The notes beneath the pieces were generated by a model. That model did no database searches and was not told where the DNA came from. It saw only the letters and a list, made by a program, of their open reading frames with translations. DNA of 17,590 bases. Source: an uncultured Collinsella sp. (GTDB taxonomy: Bacteria; Actinomycetota; Coriobacteriia; Coriobacteriales; Coriobacteriaceae). Shown in pieces: positions 13,630-17,590 of the stretch. Made by a program: the position numbers and the translations under genes. Position 1 is the first letter of the stretch. Each line of letters begins with the position of its first letter. Location of the stretch: positions 1 through 17,590 of the forward strand of contig CAUGGC010000035.1 in assembly GCA_959599095.1 (NCBI GenBank), written 5' to 3'.

Positions 13630-14817
13630 ATGAACGCCACGGTCGTGATTCCAACGTATTGGGCGGGCGATGACGCTCGCGCAAACGCCCCTGGCACCTA
13701 TGACCATTCGACACGACTCAACGCCGACAATCCCGAACTCGACCGCTGCCTGGCCTCGCTTGAGCAGGTGCGCGACATCCCGCGCATCATCCTTTTGGTG
13801 GTCTGTCCCGTTTCTGCCACAGCCGATGTGTCGCTGCGCGTGCACGAGATTGTCGACGCGCATCCCACGCTCAAGGTCACCGTTGTCACCAACACCCAGG
13901 CCTCGCGCATCGCAGACCGGGTTGCTCAGATCGCGCCCAAGGGTTCGGGCGAGTGCGTGAGCCTGCGAGGTTACGGTGCCATCCGCAACATGGGGCTGGC
14001 CTGCGCTGCGGTGCTGGGGCATGACGCGGTTATCTTTTTGGATGACGATGAGGCTGTCATCGACGCCGACTTTATGAAGCGCGCGACCTATGCGTTGGGG
14101 CAGCAGACCCGTCAGGGCTTGCCGATCTTGGTCAAGAGCGGCTATTTCTACGATCGCGACGGCTCGCCGTTGGCTCCCACGGACAAGGCGGGCATCTGCC
14201 ATCGTTGGTGGACCAAGCGCATCGAGTTCAACCGTTGGATGAAAAAGGCGCTCTCGGGCACCCGCATCTCGCGCTCCAACTACGTGTGCGGCGGCCTGAT
14301 GGCCCTGCACGCCCGCGCCTTTACGCGTGTGGCCTTTGACCCGTTTATCACCCGCGGCGAGGACTTGGATTACCTCTTTAACATGCGCATGTTTGGCTAC
14401 GACGTGTGGTTCGATAACGAGTGGACCGTGCGCCATCTGCCTCCGGAGTCCGAAAAGCGCTCACCGCGCTTTATGCAGGATGTATACCGTTGGTACTACG
14501 AACGGGCCAAGTTGACATTCGCCGCGCATCAAAAGGAGCTCATTCCCGTTACGGCAGCATCGCTCATGCCCTACCCGGGCCCGTGGATTTCGCGCGAGCT
14601 CGACGACCGCGTGCGCAAGACCGCTATGGTCCGTAGCGTGTTTACCCGCGAGCATGAGGGCTACCTGCGCATCTGGCGCCATGGTATCGACGAGGCAAAG
14701 GCCTATGCGCGCCAAAACGCTGCAAGCTACCTGCGTTTCCAGAGTTTTTGGCCCAAGATCATGGACGGGCTTTGGCGTGACGCACAACTGATCAGTATCC
14801 TGGAGGGGGCCGAATGA
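13630..14817 (+). CDS. GT-A fold glycosyltransferase (GT2-like)
   Basis: A 395-aa cytoplasmic enzyme. The N-terminal ATVVIPTYW strand (3-11) starts a nucleotide-sugar-binding Rossmann-like region. GAIRNMGL (116-123) resembles the family's ARN-x-G element, FLDDDEAV with Asp138-140 gives the metal-binding DXD, TRGEDLDYLF (241-250) supplies the likely catalytic acid, and His269 after VRHL is a common late metal ligand. There is no membrane segment. Sugar donor and acceptor are unknown; cell-surface glycan, glycolipid or an osmolyte are possible. ATG 13630 has GGGAGGG 6 nt upstream. Its TGA overlaps the ATG of the downstream kinase (ATGA), so the two are translationally coupled, which is unusual for an enzyme and a sensor kinase. 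Confidence 0.85.
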   Translation: MNATVVIPTYWAGDDARANAPGTYDHSTRLNADNPELDRCLASLEQVRDIPRIILLVVCPVSATADVSLRVHEIVDAHPTLKVTVVTNTQASRIADRVAQIAPKGSGECVSLRGYGAIRNMGLACAAVLGHDAVIFLDDDEAVIDADFMKRATYALGQQTRQGLPILVKSGYFYDRDGSPLAPTDKAGICHRWWTKRIEFNRWMKKALSGTRISRSNYVCGGLMALHARAFTRVAFDPFITRGEDLDYLFNMRMFGYDVWFDNEWTVRHLPPESEKRSPRFMQDVYRWYYERAKLTFAAHQKELIPVTAASLMPYPGPWISRELDDRVRKTAMVRSVFTREHEGYLRIWRHGIDEAKAYARQNAASYLRFQSFWPKIMDGLWRDAQLISILEGAE

Positions 14818-16157
14818 TCGACCGCCGCGCCCAGCGCGATAGTTCAATATCAATCTTTCGCATCATTGCCGTTGCCTGCGCCATTTGCGTGTTGGTGTAC
14901 TTTATTTTTGCCTTGGCGACCGGAATCGAGCCGATTGCCACGGTGATTGCCTGCGCGCTGCTGTGCATCTTTCTGTGCATCTTTATCTTTTTGACGCTCA
15001 ATCCCGATTCGGTGCGCTCCCAGTACACCGAGGAGACGCTCTCGGTGGCCTCGGCCATGCTCGAGGATATTAAGGGCGGTTTGACACAGGAGTCGGCGCG
15101 TTTGGTGTGCCAGCGCATTTTGCCCGAGACGCGCGCCATGACGGTGGCCATCACCGATGAGGACAACGTGCTTGCCTGCGCGGGCGAGTTTGAGGAAAAA
15201 CTACTGCCAGATTCTCCCATCCACACGCTTGCCACACGCTACGTTATCGAACATGGCATCGTGCAGTCGTTCAACCGTATGGTGGATGTCGTGGGCTCGG
15301 ACGGCTCGCACAACCAAGTCCCCGCCGGCATTATCGCCCCCATCAAGGTGGGCGATCGTACCGTCGGCACGCTCAAGTTCTACTACAAGACCCCGCGCGC
15401 CGTCGACCGTACCCAGTACGCGCTTGCCTCGGGCTTTGCCGAGATCTTGTCCACGCAGCTCGCCATCCACGAGCTCGAGGTGCAAAAGGAACTCACAGCG
15501 CGCGCCGAGGTGCGTGCGCTGCAGGCGCAGATTAACCCGCACTTCCTGTTCAACACGCTGAACACCATTGCATCGTTTACGCGCACCGACCCGCTGCGGG
15601 CCCGCGAACTGCTTCGTGAGTTCTCATCGTTCTATCGTGCCACGCTCGACAACTCGGGATCGCTTATTCCGGTCTCGCGCGAGGTCGCACAGACCAAGCG
15701 CTACCTTACCTTTGAGAAGGCCCGCTTTGGCGAGGACCGCGTGCTTGCGACGTTCGATGTGTCCGAGGACGTGGAAGATACGCTGGTGCCGGCGTTCGTG
15801 ATCCAGCCGATTGTCGAGAACGCCGTGCGTCATGGTATGGGCGATGACGACGCCCTGAGGATCGACGTGACCGTTCACCAAGACGGCGAGGATGCAATCT
15901 TGATTGCCGTGGCCGATAATGGCGTGGGCATGGATGAGGGTACCGCCGCCAGACTGTTTGACGAGCGCTCTGCCCGTCCCGACGCCAGCTCTCCTCAGGG
16001 TGGCGGCGCCGGTGTGGCCATGCACAATATTTCGGAGCGCATCCATCGCTTTTTTGGGCCGCACTCCTATACGCGTGTCGAATCGGCGCCGGGCAAGGGC
16101 ACCAAAGTGCTCCTTCATCTTGATTTGTCAGAGAGCATCTTTGACATTCAAGAGTAA
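14814..16157 (+). CDS. LytS-type sensor histidine kinase, copy 2
   Basis: A 447-aa paralogue of the kinase at 8903. Two membrane segments lie at about residues 13-36 and 40-61, with almost no loop between them. A GAF-like domain (about 72-215) follows, then the QAQINPHFLFN motif with phospho-acceptor His243, the N box PIVENAVRHG (Asn336), ADNGVGM (367-373) and GGGAGVAMHN (396-405). The YALASGFAEILSTQLA segment before the His motif is nearly the same as in copy 1 (ALASGFADLISTQLA). ATG 14814 overlaps the glycosyltransferase stop by 4 nt; GGAGG lies about 9 nt upstream inside that gene. The cognate regulator starts 72 nt downstream. The signal is unknown; with no outer domain, a cytoplasmic small molecule or membrane state is likely. 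Confidence 0.93.
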   Translation: MIDRRAQRDSSISIFRIIAVACAICVLVYFIFALATGIEPIATVIACALLCIFLCIFIFLTLNPDSVRSQYTEETLSVASAMLEDIKGGLTQESARLVCQRILPETRAMTVAITDEDNVLACAGEFEEKLLPDSPIHTLATRYVIEHGIVQSFNRMVDVVGSDGSHNQVPAGIIAPIKVGDRTVGTLKFYYKTPRAVDRTQYALASGFAEILSTQLAIHELEVQKELTARAEVRALQAQINPHFLFNTLNTIASFTRTDPLRARELLREFSSFYRATLDNSGSLIPVSREVAQTKRYLTFEKARFGEDRVLATFDVSEDVEDTLVPAFVIQPIVENAVRHGMGDDDALRIDVTVHQDGEDAILIAVADNGVGMDEGTAARLFDERSARPDASSPQGGGAGVAMHNISERIHRFFGPHSYTRVESAPGKGTKVLLHLDLSESIFDIQE

Positions 16158-16167
16158 AATAAAAAGC

Positions 16168-16203
16168 TACGGGCTCAACGTCATGCGACGGACGCCCGGC
16201 GTA
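16168..16203 (+). other. branched hairpin between kinase 2 and regulator 2
   Basis: TACG (16168-16171) pairs with CGTA (16200-16203), GGC (16172-16174) with GCC (16194-16196), and an inner CGTC-ATGC-GACG hairpin lies at 16179-16190. There is no T-tract. It may modulate translation of the regulator, whose ribosome site follows; the evidence is weak. Confidence 0.3.
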
Positions 16204-16229
16204 GTTAGTTGACGAAAGGTTTTATCCCT

Positions 16230-16946
16230 ATGCTGCGTGCGATGATTGTGGATGATGAGGCGCCGGCTCGCTCGGAGCTTCGCTTCCTGCTCGAGCAAAC
16301 GGGCAAGATCGGCACGATCACGGAGGCGTCGAGCGTCCGCTCCGCCATCGAGATGCTTATGGAAAGTCGCGTGGATGTCGTGTTTCTCGATATCTCGATG
16401 CCCGGTGCCTCGGGCCTGCAACTTGCCGAGGCGCTGCATAAGCTCAAAAATCCGCCGGCGATCGTGTTTGTGACTGCGTATAGCGACCATGCGGTCGAGG
16501 CATTCGACGTCGATGCCGTCGATTATCTGATGAAGCCTGTCGAGGAAGCTCGCTTGGATCGCGCGATCGAGAAGGTCATGCAACGCGCCAAGCCGGTTAC
16601 GGACAGCAAAGTGACCATCGAGCGTATCCCGGTGGAAAAGGGCGGCCGCAAGGTGCTCATTCCCGTGGATGACATCCGCTTTATCATGGCAAAGGACGAT
16701 TACTCCTGCATCTATACCGTCGATGATCGCTTTTTGTCGACGACCTCGCTGGCGCAGTTTGAGGCCAAGCTCTGCGACTTTGGCTTCTTCCGTGTTCACC
16801 GCCGCTATATCGTCAACCTGGCGTGCGTCACGGACGTTGAGACGGTGCCCTCGGGCGCCATCCAGCTGGGCATTACGGGCGTCGACGAACGCGTGCCGGT
16901 TTCGCGCCGCCGCGTCGTGCCGCTCAAGAAGGCTCTGAGTCTCTAG
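16230..16946 (+). CDS. LytTR-family response regulator, copy 2
   Basis: A 238-aa regulator paralogous to that at 10327. The receiver has Asp8/Asp9, phospho-acceptor Asp54 in FLDISMPG, Thr82 and Lys102, all intact. The LytTR domain (about 128-236) contains VLIPVDDIRFIMA, the FFRVHRRYIVNL segment and VPVSRRRVVPLK. The near-identical VHR-Y-VNL and VPVSRRR elements suggest the two regulators may read similar sites. ATG 16230 (MLRAMIVDDE) is chosen; AAAGG lies 10 nt upstream, a long spacing, and ATG 16242 is a less likely alternative because it would remove most of the first strand. It is the last gene of the glycosyltransferase-kinase-regulator operon, closed by the terminator at 16953. Confidence 0.94.
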   Translation: MLRAMIVDDEAPARSELRFLLEQTGKIGTITEASSVRSAIEMLMESRVDVVFLDISMPGASGLQLAEALHKLKNPPAIVFVTAYSDHAVEAFDVDAVDYLMKPVEEARLDRAIEKVMQRAKPVTDSKVTIERIPVEKGGRKVLIPVDDIRFIMAKDDYSCIYTVDDRFLSTTSLAQFEAKLCDFGFFRVHRRYIVNLACVTDVETVPSGAIQLGITGVDERVPVSRRRVVPLKKALSL

Positions 16947-16952
16947 CACACT

Positions 16953-17003
16953 GGCCCCGCAGCCCTGTAGACCCATCGTCTGCGGGGCCGTGGGGCCTTT
17001 TTT
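16953..17003 (+). terminator. intrinsic terminator with two alternative 3' arms
   Basis: GGCCCCGCAG (16953-16962) pairs with CTGCGGGGCC (16980-16989). The same 5' arm start (GGCCCC) can also pair with GGGGCC at 16992-16997, directly followed by TTTTTT (16998-17003). It ends the second two-component operon. Confidence 0.85.
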
Positions 17004-17043
17004 GTATGTATCTGCCGAATCGTTTTTTTGCGGAAGGGATCCC

Positions 17044-17511
17044 ATGAACAGTGCAAGCGCCAAGCGTATCGACATCATCTCGGACACCCACGGCTATTTA
17101 TCGCCTGCGCTCTTGGATGAGCTTGAGGGCGCAGATCTGATCATCCACGCCGGCGACCTCACGTCAGAGATGGACTACGAGCACCTATGCACCATCGCCC
17201 CCGTGCGGGCCGTCTTGGGCAACAACGATTACTACCGCGACTACGGTCCCGATGTAGACCGTCTTGCGCTCTTTACCTACGAAGGCCTCAAATTCGCCGT
17301 AGCCCATTACCGCGAAGACCTTCCGGTGGGATCCGTAGACGTAGCCATCAACGGTCACACCCACGTAACCAAAGAAGCCCAAGTGGGCCACTGCTTAGTC
17401 CTCAACCCGGGCAGCGCCAGCTACCCCAGAGGCACCCGAGGCCCCACCATGGCCAGAATGCTCGTCAAAGACGGCAAGATACTGACCACTAAGTTTATTG
17501 ACTTGGACTAA
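17044..17511 (+). CDS. YfcE/MJ0936-like metallophosphoesterase
   Basis: A 155-aa calcineurin-like phosphodiesterase (Metallophos_2 group), soluble. The metal site is visible: Asp14 and His16 in ISDTHG, Asp38 in HAGDL, Asn60 in LGNND, His88 in VAHYRED, and His105/His107 in NGHTH. The usual THGH motif is altered to AHYR, keeping the metal His but losing the second Gly-His. The length is normal for the family (about 155-185). YfcE and MJ0936 hydrolyse model phosphodiesters; the natural substrate is unknown. ATG 17044 has GGAAGGG 5 nt upstream. It follows the strong terminator, and no separate promoter is obvious in the 40 bp between. Confidence 0.9.
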   Translation: MNSASAKRIDIISDTHGYLSPALLDELEGADLIIHAGDLTSEMDYEHLCTIAPVRAVLGNNDYYRDYGPDVDRLALFTYEGLKFAVAHYREDLPVGSVDVAINGHTHVTKEAQVGHCLVLNPGSASYPRGTRGPTMARMLVKDGKILTTKFIDLD

Positions 17512-17512
17512 C

Positions 17513-17548
17513 CGCAACAAAAACGGGGGATGCACAAAGGTGCCTCCC
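17513..17548 (-). terminator. possible minus-strand terminator at the right edge
   Basis: GGGA (17527-17530) pairs with TCCC (17545-17548) and GCAC (17532-17535) with GTGC (17540-17543), with one mismatch. On the minus strand this is followed by CGTTTTTGTT. It would end a leftward gene outside the window, convergent with the phosphoesterase. No gene is visible in 17512-17590. Confidence 0.45.
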
Positions 17549-17590
17549 GATAAGAAAACATCGTGGGGCAAGAGAGAAACGGTATAGCTT

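Noticed and set aside
16167..17087. 306-codon minus-strand open frame across regulator 2 and its terminator
   Set aside because: It is antisense to an intact LytTR regulator, runs through an intrinsic terminator and matches no family.

Overview
The window reads as a high-GC, Gram-positive gut actinobacterium. A Coriobacteriia genome, most likely Collinsella, fits best. This is inferred from C/G-rich third codon positions, strong GGAGG-type ribosome sites, GC-rich intrinsic terminators and gene content (UMF1 transporter, LytS/LytTR pairs, APC permease). I could not run a database search. All coordinates and motifs below were read by eye.

Left part (1-3366). A DUF4143-type AAA ATPase lies on the minus strand at lower GC, preceded by three 18-bp direct repeats spaced 33-34 bp. 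It is followed by a minus-strand operon of a DUF3830 cyclophilin-like protein and an unrecognised 174-aa protein. About 600 bp without a gene then separate this operon from carbamate kinase and hold several palindromes and candidate operators.

Middle part (3367-8870). The genes are arcC (carbamate kinase), a REP/MITE-like 84-bp palindromic element, a membrane-anchored C39-like cysteine peptidase (minus strand), an APC-family permease and a metal-dependent amidohydrolase closed by a clear terminator. The arcC and permease upstream regions share CCGYTC elements. In front of the permease, two of these form a 9-bp direct repeat with an exact 21-bp period, the layout used by LytTR-family regulators.

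Right part (8871-17590). Two paralogous two-component systems are present, each a LytS-type histidine kinase plus a LytTR response regulator. The first pair stands alone. The second pair is in an operon with a GT-A glycosyltransferase whose stop codon overlaps the kinase start. Both operons have an intrinsic terminator squeezed between any possible promoter and the first start codon, which suggests control by attenuation or read-through. Between the two systems lie a zinc-dependent phospholipase C-like protein and a UMF1-family MFS transporter. The window ends with a YfcE/MJ0936-like metallophosphoesterase.

Working hypothesis (inference): the permease and amidohydrolase import and hydrolyse an amide or dipeptide-like substrate. 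Carbamate kinase makes ATP from carbamoyl phosphate. One or both LytS/LytTR systems, which seem to sense through a cytoplasmic GAF-like domain rather than an external one, may control arcC and the permease through the 21-bp repeat sites.
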